Position numbers and translations under genes: made by a program
The notes under the pieces: generated by a model
Told to the model about the DNA's origin: nothing
Databases searched by the model: none
Seen by the model: only the letters and a program-made list of their open reading frames with translations
Shown: piece by piece, positions 1 through 11,054 of the stretch
Position numbering within the stretch: position 1 is the first letter of the stretch
Layout of the letters: each line of letters opens with the position of its first letter
Assembly: GCA_016271365.2 (NCBI GenBank)
Contig: CM057456.1
Coordinates: forward strand, 663,675,501-663,739,500
Source: Neoceratodus forsteri
Lineage: Eukaryota; Chordata; Ceratodontiformes; Ceratodontidae
DNA length: 64,000 nt
Direction: 5' to 3'

Positions 1-967
1 TGTTTTTGTATGGTTTTGGCATTTAAATATTGTGTCTGAGGTCTGTTTTGTTGTTACTTTTTAAGTTGGTGTTATTACTCAGTGATTTGGCTGCTGTGTG
101 TTAGTCTACTCAACTGTGTTACAGGGATTGGTGATGTGAGAATGACTCAAGAAAATCTCTTCTTCGATGTTCATTAGTTTCTGAGGATGATGCAATTTTA
201 ATCTATCCATCCGTGGTGCTTCTGAAGGTTTAGGAATTAATTTTGAAAAGCTCATTGTACAGAAATACTGTTTTTAGTGAAGTTTTTGTAATTTGTTTTC
301 ATTGCTAAATACTGCTCCAAGTGTACTGCTTTCTGCTTCTGGCTTTTTAGAAACTGCAAGTAAAAGTTTCACACTATGCAGGTGGTGTGTAATTAGGTAG
401 ACTGATAATTTAATTTTCAGTTTTAAAACAAGTTCCAGTTTGTAGTGCTTAACTGATGCTGCAGTGAGAATATCGGGTGATGACATACCTACTATAGGTG
501 TAAATGGATTTATTTTCACTTCAGCTATGTCATCACTCACTGTTCTCACTGGGGTGAAAATATATGCTTTCATTCTCAATGAATACACAACACTCCTATT
601 GTATACATATATATCTATATATATATATATATTCTGTGTATATGTACATGCCAAGACATGCCAGTGTCAGTACAAAGGCACCCATGGAAAAGACAATATT
701 TAAAAAAAAGTTTTGACTTTCCTTTGACCTGCAAGGCAGCTGCTTACAAGGAATTGAGATTGCATCCCCAGGTTTCTTTAGCAGAGATATGCCAAAATCT
801 ATAAACATGCACTGCAGAAGCAGAATGCTCTTGATCCCAGGAAACTATTATAGTATATCACATTTTATGAGGTAACAGGAAAGAAAACATCATTCTAACA
901 GACCTGTGTGAGTTCTAACACCCTAATGCCAGTGGTGTTACTGTGGGACCCTGAGACTTTAAAAGGC
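1..967. other. No gene recognised
   Basis: AT-rich DNA with many stop codons in every frame. It holds a short (TA)n tract near 606-632. A stretch at 896-950 resembles one at 2685-2740 (shared core CTGTGTGAG), so the neighbouring Harbinger-like element may sit inside an older duplicated or LTR-like sequence. Nothing else is identifiable. Confidence 0.5.
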
Positions 968-1399
968 TTAGGGCCAGATATTCAAAAGGGTTGCGCCATG
1001 TGCAATGGGGTTGCACCTGCGCAAGTCCTAACTTGCTCCTTTCTGTGATATTCAGCAGGAGGCAGTTGCGCCACAAAAAACATGCTGAGCAACAGCGCAA
1101 TGCAAATGAATGCATGCTGAACTGGAGGGGGAGGAACCATGCAAAAACTGCACAGCCCGATATTCAGCCGGGCTGTGCAGAGTTGTGCAGGCGCAACCCC
1201 CAACCTGTGCCTGCAGGACTTTGAGTCAAAAAAAGGTTGAAGTCGAGGCCACCATGGGTGAGCTGCTGTATTGCAGGGTGCAACACAGCAGCTGCCACCT
1301 GTGGCTGGCCCCCAACCAGTCCCTGTGCCCCCACCCGATCGTGGGCATAGTGTACTGCCCCCACCAGCCTGATCCACGGGCATCAATGTGACTCCACCC

Positions 1400-2160
1400 T
1401 CCTCCCGTACATCCCTGGTGGTCAGTGGACCCGAAATGCTGTCCTTGGTGGGGTATGTGTAATAATTCCCACCCCCTCCCGCACATCCCTGGTGGTCCAG
1501 TGACGAATGCCCGATTGCAGGTGGTATGTGTGATAAAACCACCCTGAACATAGCCCTGGTGGCCAGTGTCCCCACCATACCCACCCACGAAGCCCCACCA
1601 CCACCTCCCCTGGCAGCCGGAGTGGTGGCAGCATCCCACCCACCTGTCACCACCACTCGCCGACGACTGGCCCAGTAGTTGCATCGCCCATTGGTGTAGC
1701 AAGAGCCACTGGCGGAACATACCGCACATGACAGTCCAGTTTTGTGATTACAAATCTGGACTGTCATGTACGGTATGAGCTGCACGCCATTGGCTCTTGC
1801 TCACCAATGGCATGCAGTCTCACCGGCAGTCAGTCGGGGATGCGGGCGGCAGGCGGTGGATGCTGCCACCCGCCGGCCGCCGGGGAGGTGGGGTGGTGGG
1901 TCATGGGTGGTAGGGTGGGGACACTACACCCAGGGCTATGTCGGGGTGTTTTTATCACACTACCACCCGCGATCGGGCATTTCGGTCCACTGGACCACCA
2001 GGGATGTGAACGGGAGGGGGTGGAATTATTATACATACCGCCCGCGATCGGGCATTTCGGTCCACTGGACCACCAGGGATGTGAACGGGGGGTGGGAATT
2101 ATTATACATACCGCCCGCGATCGGGCATTTCGGTCCACTGGACCACCACGGATGTGAACG
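1400..2160. repeat. Inverted arrays of tRNA-Glu-like units inside H1
   Basis: Units beginning TCCCTGGTGGTCCAGTGG, or close variants, occur on the plus strand near 1412, 1486 and 1552, and on the minus strand ending near 2004, 2079 and 2151, about 73-75 bp apart. The unit start differs by about one base from the 5' part of eukaryotic tRNA-Glu (TCCCTGGTGGTCTAGTGG), which contains the Pol III A box. I see no anticodon arm or T arm, so these are not tRNA genes. Confidence 0.55.
1719..1775. repeat. Central hairpin of H1
   Basis: CATGACAGTCCAG and CTGGACTGTCATG form a perfect 13-bp inverted repeat around a loop of about 16 bases. The pairing continues outward through ATACCG/CGGTAT and CAAGAGCCA/TGGCTCTTG. 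This marks the symmetry centre of the element. Confidence 0.8.
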
Positions 2161-2659
2161 GGAGGAGGGTGGGGAGCCACATTGATGCCCGCGATCGGGC
2201 TGGTGGGGGGGAGTACACTATGCCCACGATCAGGCTGCAGGGGGCGTTGGTCCCCAATGGCTGCTGCCTGGCAGGGCGCCAGGCGCAAGTCCTCGGGGAT
2301 CGGCGCACCTACATGCTAATGGCATGTAAATGGGGACATAATCACATTCAAATGGCCCCCCCCGCACCTTGCATGAATTATAGCCCCGTTTGCATGTCAC
2401 CTTTTGAATATCGTGATTTTGCACATGGTGCAATGGTACTTGCGCCACCACAAGTTGAGTGCTCCACTCTGTCAACTTGCGGTGTCGCAAGTTCCACTGC
2501 GCCATGCACAGTGGCTGTGGCTGGGGGGGTGATATTCAAAGGAGTTGCTCAATTGCGCAACTCCTTTGAATATCGCCCAGGACACACCCCTGTGCAACTA
2601 TTTTGCGCAGTTCAAGGGCTTGCGCCTATGAATAGCGCAGTTTGAATATCCAGCCCTTA

Positions 2660-3640
2660 GACTTTTAATGTCAAGGTTTGATTTTTGGAAACAGGTCTGT
2701 GTGAGATTGTAATTACTGGTGTCATAAATGAAGGCTGGGTGACATCACCAGGTGGCCAGAAAATTGTGTTATTGGGAAAGAGCAAGAGTGCCATCTTCTG
2801 GCCTAAACGTGCAGGATTTTCACTCACTATTTCAAGGACTGAAACCAGAGGTATAAATAGCCCCAAATCAGGCCATTTAGAGACACTTTTCATCTGGACA
2901 CTTTGCCTGACACACCAGGAAAAAAACTGCTGAAACCCAGTGTGGCTACAAGGACTAAAGGAACTGAACATTTTCATCTACTTTTCTGGATTTCAATTCA
3001 CTGCAATCACAAAGTAGACTTAGCTAACAGCTTTAATACATCTACAAGTATGTATTTTCCCATTTTGTTTCTGCAAACTGTTACTCAAATTAGTATATTC
3101 TGTTTTTAATTGTAACTGTATTTATTTAAGTATTCCATTAAAAACATTTCTTTTCCTAAAGAAATTCTGCCTGAGTGAGATTTCTATATTTGTGTGTGAA
3201 TTGAGAAAACAATATTAATAATCTATGACAAGTGTTAACTGCTTAGAGGGGCCACCATAAGCAACCAAATTGAGAAAAAGGTCTGTATGGGACATCTGGA
3301 AGCATAGGGAGAATATCAAAGTCTGCATGTTCTGTAGGGAGAAGGGCAAATCAGGTTTTACAATGCTACCCCAGAGAGAGTGTGATGCCTGGGTCTTCCT
3401 CCTCAGTGTATTAGCTAAGGAAGGGTTCATATCTGGCCACAAGACTCAAGACTGGTATTGTGCCCTTATCCAGAGCTAGAGAGATTCCCTGGATCCTCCT
3501 GGCTGAAGTGCAGTTGTGAACTTGGCGAGCATTCTAAAAGGACAAGGAGTGTATCCCTGTTCCTCCCCATCATGGATTGCACTTAAGGGTGGGCACTGTG
3601 AGTTCAGTGAACCTGACCCCCAGGAGTGGGTTTGTGACAG
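2660..3640 (+). mobile_element. Candidate 5' LTR and leader of a gypsy-like element
   Basis: This non-coding stretch lies directly upstream of a gag remnant. It contains a TATA box (GTATAAATAG near 2850-2860) and AT-rich polyadenylation-like sequence near 3120-3150. Near 3638 there is a primer-binding-site-like stretch (TGGTGTGCAGCATTGGGAT) resembling the TGGTGTCAG...GTGGGAT leaders of many vertebrate gypsy elements. The LTR boundaries are not resolved and no matching 3' LTR was found in the window, so it is a fragment or an old copy. Confidence 0.35.
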
Positions 3641-3879
3641 ATCTGGTGTGCAGCATTGGGATCTGAGAGATTTGGTTACATAGTGTTGCAAGTCAAGAGA
3701 TATTGGTGGCACATGCATAACAGTTAGATTTGAGCCTAGTGATAAACTGTAAACAGTCCACACACAATCAAAGCAGAGATTTTTTTTTAAATATATAATT
3801 TGGTTACAGTATAAAGTTCATTCCCTGTTTTTGTTTTTTTTCTCAGGTGCAAGCTAGGGTAGCAATAGTTAGGGAAAAA

Positions 3880-4335
3880 ATGATTTCCATCTACAGTGAA
3901 TACACTGCAGACCACCTAAGGCAATTGTGTCAAGAAAGAGGGGTCCAGTACGAGGGGTGAACCAAAAAGCACCTTTTGGAGGCTCTCGTGGCAGCCAATG
4001 AGCTAGCGGCTGCTCAGAACCTCGAGTCATGGCCAGTGACTGAAAAAGACCAGAACCTGGGCATGGGGTTGTCAGGATCCATCACAGAGTCTAGTCCCAG
4101 GGAGGAGGACAGAGAGACCAGAAGGAACCCAGAGCCACAGCAGCAGGGGAAGGTCACCACAGTGCTGAAGCTGGAAGGGATCAGGCTGCAGCTGGAGTTT
4201 AGAAAACTGGAGCTGGCATTCAAGCAGAGGAAGTTTGAGATTGAGTTGCAGGAAATGCAACGGCAGTGAGAGGTCAAGGAAAGAGAAAAGCAGTGGCAGT
4301 GACAGGCCAAGAAAAGAGAAAGACAGTGGTGGAGG
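3880..4335 (+). pseudogene. gag remnant of a gypsy-like LTR retrotransposon
   Basis: The plus-strand frame begins with a SAP-like helix pair (residues like TADHLRQLCQERGVQYEG, a stop, then TKKHLLEALVAANELAAAQ). It continues with a charged stretch rich in E, R and Q that is probably coiled coil (LEFRKLELAFKQRKFEIELQ), then EKQWQ repeats. This layout is common at the start of vertebrate gypsy gag proteins. There is a stop inside the SAP-like part and another at 4267. The continuous part (3976-4269) covers about 97 residues. Capsid, nucleocapsid and pol are missing; after about 4335 the similarity is lost. Assignment to gypsy is by pattern and context, not by a search. Confidence 0.45.
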
Positions 4336-4339
4336 GATT

Positions 4340-5756
4340 TAGATTTTCTAGAGTGCATTCTGTGAGGCATCCATTGGAAACACTGATATTCTGATTCTGA
4401 CTCCAATTCTGCTCCAAGTACAAGAATTGGAAATGGAGTCATAATCACAATCTAAATTCTGATCATGCTCTGACTGCTGGGTAGTGTGAACAAGATAGAT
4501 AGCTGCCCCCACCCCACCTGGTGCACACATAGACACAGCAAGAGAAAAATAAAAAGCCATTGCTGTGAGATAAACTGCCTGACCCTCCCCCCATGTCAAA
4601 CTTACTCCATCCCTCCCTGGCTTACCTTACCTTGTGGGCTGGGCTGCTCTGCCGCAGTGTGATGGTGCTGGGTAGGTTGTGGTCATGGATGGTGTGTCAC
4701 TGTGTGTTGTCTCCTGTTCTGAATGTCCAGCTGTCTGGTCACAGTGCGGTACATCTTCTATCCTCAGCTAACAGGAGTGCTACCCTAGTTCACTGGTGAA
4801 CACAGCCAGAAAAGAAAAAGTCTGCACCTCCTACTTCCTGCTTGCTGTAAATTAAATTCCTATTTGACTCCCGACATAAACAAAATTAACAATAACAAAT
4901 TACATTGTGTATTAAGAAACTTGCAACACCACTGCATGCTATCTTTGTGACTGCACATGACCTTCCCTGACTCAGAGGTGGCCCAGCAGCACAAAACCCT
5001 GGTGTGAGCCACTCCACTCTTACTGTGAAAGGATGGAGTAATGGTTCCTTTTCCCAGGGTTTTGTCTTAGTGGTCACTTAGAGGGTCATGGGTCTCTCTC
5101 ATGCTTGGTCTCATTGTGTGAAGCCTGATGATAGACCAGGGCAACAAAGCAGTCAGGACTTTGAGTAGGGTGCGTCATGGTCTGCGGACTTGCAGTTCTT
5201 TTCCATGGTGGGGGGAACTGACTGCCCACTGCCACTCCCACCACTGTCAGACAGTTACTAGGGCTTGGGGCTTGGTTCAGGGATTAATGGGATAACTCAG
5301 CTGACATGAAGAGGACAAGAGGACACCTAGACACAGTGCCGTGGAAGAAGTATGTAGATTGACCTGAAGTAAGGATTGACTAGTAACCAGCAGCAGCCAG
5401 CTGAAACAGGTACTTTACTGGTAAACATGGAAGAATATGCTGCTGCCTACAAGTCTGGAGGGGGGAAGTGGGGAAGTCTGGAATATGATACTTGCTTTTT
5501 GCTTGATCACTGTGGCAGGTGGGAGGAGGTTTTAACATTTTACAGGTCAATGAAATCAGATGCAGAATTAGAATTGGATTCTGATTCTGCAACCAAATTT
5601 AAATTTTGGTGGGATTCTGAGTTTTGACCCCAAATACAGAAATTCTGAATACTGAAAGAATGCTCGGAATCCGATGAATCTGATTCTGTCAAGAGGGTTC
5701 TGAGCAACTCTATTTCACATATTTGCTGACAGAGAAGAACACCCAACTTAGACCTA
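4340..5756. other. No gene recognised
   Basis: Unremarkable sequence with scattered short frames. Both ends (about 4380-4480 and 5560-5700) are rich in GATTCTGA/TCAGAATC words and could be diverged inverted arms of one element, but I could not align them convincingly. Confidence 0.4.
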
Positions 5757-5758
5757 GA

Positions 5759-5794
<36 letters not shown>

Positions 5795-5796
5795 GT
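5757..5796. repeat. (GT)n(AT)n microsatellite
   Basis: A run of GT dinucleotides passes directly into AT dinucleotides. It lies just beyond the 3' end of the decayed LINE on the minus strand. Confidence 0.9.
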
Positions 5797-5804
5797 AGTA
5801 GTAA

Positions 5805-6552
5805 AAATTGTTATTCAATTGATAAACAAAAGAATAGGAGACTCGACTGAGGCAAGCTCATTTCCAGCGAGGTCCTTACTGTAATTATTCCTAAATACAA
5901 TATATAAAAAATTCCTACATCATATGTTACATATGTATAATATATACACAAAATAGACTGACATCATATCATTATTAGAAAATCACAAATACATAATTAC
6001 AGGTAAACTACTTTAAAACTATATAGGATAAATCTACATAAACAGACACAGATCACGTTCATTACCATACATGTGCAAGTCTTCAACTTATTTAATACAT
6101 AAAATTCATGGTGGATCAATATTAAGCCTCTTATTAGCTTCAATTTTAAACCATCTTTTTATTTCTCCTATATGGGGACTAATGTTAATTGGCCTAAGAT
6201 AAAGTGGAAGTGAATTCCATATGTAAGAACCCAAAAAGAAGAAATGCGCTCTACCCAGGTCCGACCTTCTTCTAAGAAGTTCATATTCTATTCCCTCAGC
6301 TGAGCGCAGACCTACTCTTACCATCCTAACCTGCAATTCAATAGTAATATATTCCGGTACTTTGCACCTAAATGAATTAACCGCATACAACAAGGCATGA
6401 AAAGACCTTCTATCTTTTGGATACATCCAATTCAAGGACTGATATAACTCACTTCTGTGAGTTATCTTTGGAACATTCAAGATGAACCTTGCTATTTTAT
6501 TAAAAAGAACATCTATCTTAGATAACTGGGTAGAAGTTGCCCCCATATAGAC
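5805..6552 (-). pseudogene. LINE (jockey-superfamily) ORF2 C-terminus and 3' UTR
   Basis: On the minus strand a frame of about 146 residues (6546 to 6106) matches the part after the RT catalytic core in CR1/L2/Rex1-type LINEs. It has an LSKIDVLFNKIARFILN helix, the SELYQSLNWMYPKDRR stretch, and the closing IWNSLPLYLRP segment. The AT-rich sequence at 5805-6105 would be the 3' UTR. The coding sequence is interrupted at 6553 by element H2 and resumes at 8308, where the preceding residues (VVIPLLDYGDIVY) are found. The better-preserved catalytic part of what is probably the same copy lies at 11055-12938. The copy is dead through interruptions and stops. Confidence 0.7.
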
Positions 6553-6555
6553 TAT

Positions 6556-8307
6556 GGGCCAGATATTCAGAACTTTGCCTCGGGGCTAAATTAACACTGC
6601 CCGGCAGGAAAACTTAGCCTGGAGCACAAAGCAAGCTATACTCAAAAGGAATAGCCCAGGGCAAACAGCTTCTGAATATAGCATGGGAATGAGGCCGTGC
6701 AAACTGGGCTTGGAGTGCAGGGCAAACGTAGCCCTGGAATAAGACAGCACTGAATACAGCAACCAGGAAGTGCAAACCACAACAACAACACAGTGCACAG
6801 TGGCGTGAGGGTAGGTAGAGAGGAACTATGTGGCCAATGTGTGTTCTGGCAAATGCATGGACCCAGTAGAGCTGCAGGCAGCAGCAGCACACATGAAAAA
6901 ACAGTGATCAAAACTGTATAATAATCCCCGAACCGTTAATGCCACGCGAGCAAAGCGGTTTGCCTGGTGCAAACACATTAGCCCCATGCTAAACTGTGCC
7001 ATATTCAAAAGTGACATGCAAATGAGCCTACTTAGATAGTCTCTGGGCAAATAGCTACATTAGCATCTCATCATGCCCTGATTTGCATGCAGTTTGCACA
7101 GCGTTACTGTAGGGTCCCACAACTCCACCTGTAGATCAGTCTGGAGGTACAGGGGTGGCCAGGTCCAACCGCAGCTCCACCTGTAGGTCAGTCAGGCAGT
7201 GCATGATGATAGCTGCAGGCTACATGTGAACAGTACAGCATAGCATAGCATAGCATATCATACCGTACCCCAGGGGACATCACAGCATAGGCACAGGTGG
7301 TAGTGCTGCATGCAACCTTCACACTGTAGGTCATGCTACAGTGCACAGCAGACACTACAGTAACAAGAAGGCTGGTAGTGTGAGGGACACGACACTGCCT
7401 ATGGTATGTAGGGCAGTGATGACCATTGCACTGTACACAGTGACAGGCATAACTTGCAGGTAATTACTGACAGTGGACAGTACTATCACGCTGTTGTGTG
7501 ATCCACAGATGCTGCACCAGTGGCATGGGATGCACACAGTGTCATGTACATGGCCAGTAGTGTGTGCTGTGATATCTGTACAGTTGTGTGGTAGGTGGCT
7601 GAGGAGGCATGTAGGATCCAACAGGCACACAGGTGGTGGCATAATCCCACTACTGGCCCATGTGCACTGAGCAATGTGTCCCAGCCTTGTGGCCACACCT
7701 GGGCTGTGGTGAGATCTGGCCACCCATACACCCTCCTCTCACTGGCCACCATGCCCACAGTGCTGCATGTGTGTGCTGGTATCTGTTTTGCACCACAGAT
7801 GTATGGTCTGCGGGTGTGTGCTATATGGCCACACTACCATGCTGTCCCTTGTGGGTCAGATCACCCCTCACTGTCTGTGCTTGGCTTGGACTAGTGGCAG
7901 CTGATGGCATCATGGTGGTGCCATCAGTGAGCAGCATGTGTCCTCCATGTCTGGCAGTTTCTAAGTGTCATACTCATATGTTAGGGCTGCACAAGCCAAG
8001 CTAATGCTGAGATAGCACAGCGTAAAGCATGCAAAGGTGTTTTCCCAGGGTTAAGACCTGCTTTTCCTGGGTGGTAAATTGTACTGCGCTACGGGTCACA
8101 CTATGTCACGCTACCGCTAGTCACTGAATATCTCATAGTGAATTTATTCATGTTCACTATGCTCCTTGCATATCATTATGCTTAGCCTGGTGCTACTGCT
8201 GTTTGCCCACGCTAGTTGTCCTTTTGAATATGGCAGACCCGCGCTAATCCCGTGCTATTCCCATGCAAACTGTTTGCAGACCACGCAAAGCTTTGAATGT
8301 CTGGCCC
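6556..8307. mobile_element. Harbinger-like element H2 inserted in LINE
   Basis: The ends are GGGCCAGATATTCAGAA on the left and, on the other strand, GGGCCAGACATTCAAAG on the right, the same terminus as H1. The flanking 3-bp duplication is TAT (6553-6555 and 8308-8310). Removing the element and one TAT restores the LINE reading frame across the join, which confirms both the boundaries and the 3-bp duplication. The 1752-bp interior has no recognisable transposase. A short AGCAT tandem stretch lies near 7228-7262. Non-autonomous. Confidence 0.7.
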
Positions 8308-8420
8308 TATGTCTCCATAGTCCAGGAGTGGTATGACTACAGTTGTAACTATATGCCTCCTGACCCTCTCATTCATACAGTTTCTAATTCTATTTAGATA
8401 ATGCTGAAAACAAAACTAAC
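8308..8420 (-). pseudogene. LINE ORF2 fragment, upstream side of H2
   Basis: Minus-strand reading gives FQHYLNRIRNCMNERVRR followed by HIVTTVVIPLLDYGDIVY, the segment between the RT thumb and the C-terminal domain in CR1/L2-like LINEs. It joins in frame to the sequence on the other side of H2. Similarity stops near 8420, where an unrelated block of about 2.6 kb begins. Confidence 0.65.
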
Positions 8421-9127
8421 ATCCTGATTGGCTAAAAGAGCCTAGCACCCAGGCTATTTCTCAACAACGCCTGCTGAGAAAAAGTGCCAGCTCAACCATT
8501 CAGCACCACAAACTTGCCAGCTGCCATCTTATTTTCTACTTACTGAGATGACAGCCCGAACCTGAAGCCCAGCATCCTGCTAAAATTAAATTTCACAGAC
8601 AGCCTCATACCACCTCCTGAACTCACTCTCTTCCTCTTTGCCACCACAAAAAAAACACTTCCATTTTTACATTGTTTCCAGCTCACTCCACCTCGCGTAA
8701 CAGAAACTTCCCAGTCTTCTGTTTCCCTTCACTGCTGTGCTCCCTCTAAATCCTGTGCTTACTTTTAAAAACAGTGACAGACTCCTGCCACACTTCTAAT
8801 CCCTATCACATTAAACAAAATTAACTCTCACTAAAACTCACCACTCTAGATTTCTCTCGTTCTCGGACACCATTTTTCAATCGGGGAATGTTTGTGTGTA
8901 TGTGAGGCACAAGCAGATATGAAGCAGGAGGGCAAGCTAATTGGAAAGACCATAAAAAAAAATACAGAGCAGTGACCTCTTGTGGTGATTCCAGCACTTC
9001 ACACCACAGAAACTATTTTACAGCAAACACTATTTCTGCTTAATTTTTACTTATTTTTTTATATACATATAAATGTTTTTCTTGTATTTTCTTCCCAAAA
9101 ATAGCATCTCTAATCCATTATCTAAGT
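8421..9127. other. No gene recognised
   Basis: First part of the block that separates two pieces of the same LINE. No coding pattern or terminal repeat was found. Confidence 0.4.
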
Positions 9128-9276
9128 GTAATAATACCCTCCAGGATGGGCATTATGGGATATAATGGACCTTCCAGGGGCTATAAGGCCCTCCGCCTGC
9201 AGCATTGGACCTCATTACGCCCATGGGTGGTCCGTTATATCCCAATAATGCCCACCCTGTCAGGTATTATTATTAC
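9128..9276. mobile_element. 149-bp palindromic MITE, copy 1
   Basis: Almost the whole sequence is an imperfect inverted repeat. The left end reads GTAATAATACC and the right end GGTATTATTATTAC. Inner paired blocks include TGGGCATTATGGGATATAA against its complement. A related 148-bp copy lies at 38287-38434 and shares the central GGGGCTATAAGGCCC. Too short to code for anything. The target duplication is unclear. Confidence 0.75.
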
Positions 9277-9739
9277 TTACATAATGCACCCAAACATCTA
9301 CCAACTTTATTACATGTTCTATATGAGTAGCCTGCTTAAAGTGATTTTGTGAGATTTTGCAGATGCCTTTTTCACACAGCATGCCACCAAGCTGCAATTT
9401 GTTTTGTAAAAAAATCTGTCATAGTTATTTTGTTTTACGGTTTATTAGCACTCTGTCCTCCAGTTTTCTGTGTGCAGTCACTCCACCAGAATGATGTCAT
9501 GCAAGGGAACTGTCAATGTTTAACATTCAGAACCAAGGCATTCTGGGTAAATTATAAAGTTGACTTAAATATTAGTTACTCAGAGGTGCAGTCCCTTATT
9601 ATGGTGGTGGCGACTGCAAGCGGTATTATGCTGATACACTCTTGTCTGAGTAGACTTGTGTCTTGAACAATTATGTCTAACAATTTTGATCTGCTAATGT
9701 TTTAAAACAAAGTTTTACAAAAAAATACATAGACATATG
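9277..9739. other. No gene recognised
   Basis: AT-rich spacer. A word near 9494-9510 (ATGTCATGCAAGGGAA) recurs inverted near 10867-10880, suggesting it belongs to a larger rearranged repeat with the two direct copies that follow. Confidence 0.35.
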
Positions 9740-9971
9740 TAGCAAGGCACTGTGGGTACAATAAGGAGTTAATTTCCTTACTGTGAGGTGCAGTTCCATA
9801 TTTCTGTAGTGGCTTCCAACAAAAGCTTGCATATATTTATTTTCAAAACAAGGCATTGTGCATACAGTATCCAGCTGACAAGCTTTCTTTACTGAGAGAT
9901 GTACAGTAGTTCCCTATTTTGGTAGTGTAGATGTCTGCAATTACAAGACTAACCAACAGAGGTCTCTGTTT
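9740..9971. repeat. ~235-bp direct repeat, copy 1
   Basis: Matches 10613-10849 in the same orientation along its length, for example CTTACTGTGAGGTGCAG and CCAACAGAGGTCTCTGTTTC. The offset is 873-878 bp. The two copies flank a SINE-containing interval and could be parts of an unrecognised repeat or diverged long terminal repeats. No coding sequence lies between them. Confidence 0.7.
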
Positions 9972-10144
9972 CTTCATCCAAAGAACTCCATATTGTATTT
10001 GTGTTCTATTCCCATGTGTAATACTATTCCGATTGTTGCATTTGCCTGCTATATTGTTCCTACTGTCTCTGCTTACTGCCATCTACCTACTAAGTAAATT
10101 GCCCTTGTAGTCTGTGTAACTGCTGTATTACTGTCTCCTCAATT

Positions 10145-10380
10145 GTTTTTTATTTTTTTTATTTTATTTTATTTTAGTCTTTGGGAACTGGGTTATGCCC
10201 ACTAGGCACAAGTGCCTGTTTTCAAGGGTGACCTGGGAGCACTGAGCGGTTAAGTGACTTGCTCAGAGTCACACAGTATGCAAGAGGAGGTTGTGAGAAT
10301 CAAACTCAGGTCTACTCTGCTGGATGTATCAAGCTCGTTCACACCTCGTTCCTCTATCCTCTAGGCTATACTGCCAGCCA
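10145..10380 (-). mobile_element. MIR-like tRNA-derived SINE, copy 1
   Basis: Read on the minus strand it has a tRNA-like head (GGCAGTATAGCCTAGAGG, then a B-box-like GAGTTTGATTCTC), a MIR/CORE-like middle (TGTGTGACTCTGAGCAAG, then TCACTTAACC) and a tail ending in an A-rich tract (T-rich on the plus strand at 10145-10175). It is the same family as 45787-46002. Confidence 0.75.
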
Positions 10381-10612
10381 AAAATGTTTCACTTTCATAG
10401 GACTTGAACTCAGTACCAAAGGAAGAAAAGGCAGAAACCTTACTAGTGTACTACTAATTAACAGATTGTACCCATGTACTATATACTTATGTAACTCCAC
10501 TTCCCTGTCCCCCATGATGAATATGGAAATGAGCAGTATTTGCTCAGAATGCCTTCCTGGTAAAACACTTGAATAAATAAATACAAAAATAAAATAAAAT
10601 AAATATGATATC

Positions 10613-10849
10613 TAGTAAAGCATTGTGGGTACAATAAGACATTGTTTTCCAACTTCCTTACTGTGAGGTGCAGGCTCATATTTCTGTAGTGGCTTTAACA
10701 ATAAAAGCTCTCATATGTTTATTTTCAAAACAAGGTATTGTGCATATAGTATCTAGCTGACAAGATTTCTTTACTGAGAGATGTAATTCCCTATTTTGGT
10801 AGTGCAGATGTCTGCAACACCAAGACTGACCAACAGAGGTCTCTGTTTC
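10613..10849. repeat. ~235-bp direct repeat, copy 2
   Basis: Partner of 9740-9971. It is preceded by an A-rich tract with a LINE/SINE-like 3' tail (CCTGGTAAAACACTTGAATA near 10557-10575). Confidence 0.7.
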
Positions 10850-11054
10850 AAACCAGCTTTGTTTCCCTTGCATGATGTCATGGTTGGGGGTTGCAGCACT
10901 AAGAAAAAGAAGGGGTGGGTTATGCAAATGAAGTAGAGCACAGAAATTAAAAGATTTTTTTTCAGGGAAAACAGCATTTTTTGGCAGTTTGAATGGTAGG
11001 AGATTGAATCGCAAATCCTACTGGTTACTACTTTCATTTGCTATGACAAACCTC

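Larger units (their letters stand above)
971..2656. mobile_element. Harbinger-like palindromic element H1
   Basis: The ends are inverted repeats: GGGCCAGATATTCAAA on the left, and the right end reads GGGCTGGATATTCAAA on the other strand. The element is flanked by TTA on both sides (968-970 and 2657-2659), a 3-bp target duplication of the kind made by PIF/Harbinger transposases. No transposase is encoded, so it would be non-autonomous. The interior is GC- and CpG-rich and organised as a palindrome: tRNA-Glu-like tandem units point right in the left arm and left in the right arm, around a perfect hairpin at the centre. The superfamily assignment is inference from the TSD and ends. Confidence 0.6.

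Noticed and set aside
1800..2330. CpG island promoter
   Set aside because: The CG-rich stretch is the interior of Harbinger-like element H1 and is repeated in its arms; no gene follows.
4380..5710. DNA transposon with GAATC-rich inverted ends
   Set aside because: Words such as CAGAATCAGAAT occur on both sides, but no stretch pairs well enough and no target duplication was found.
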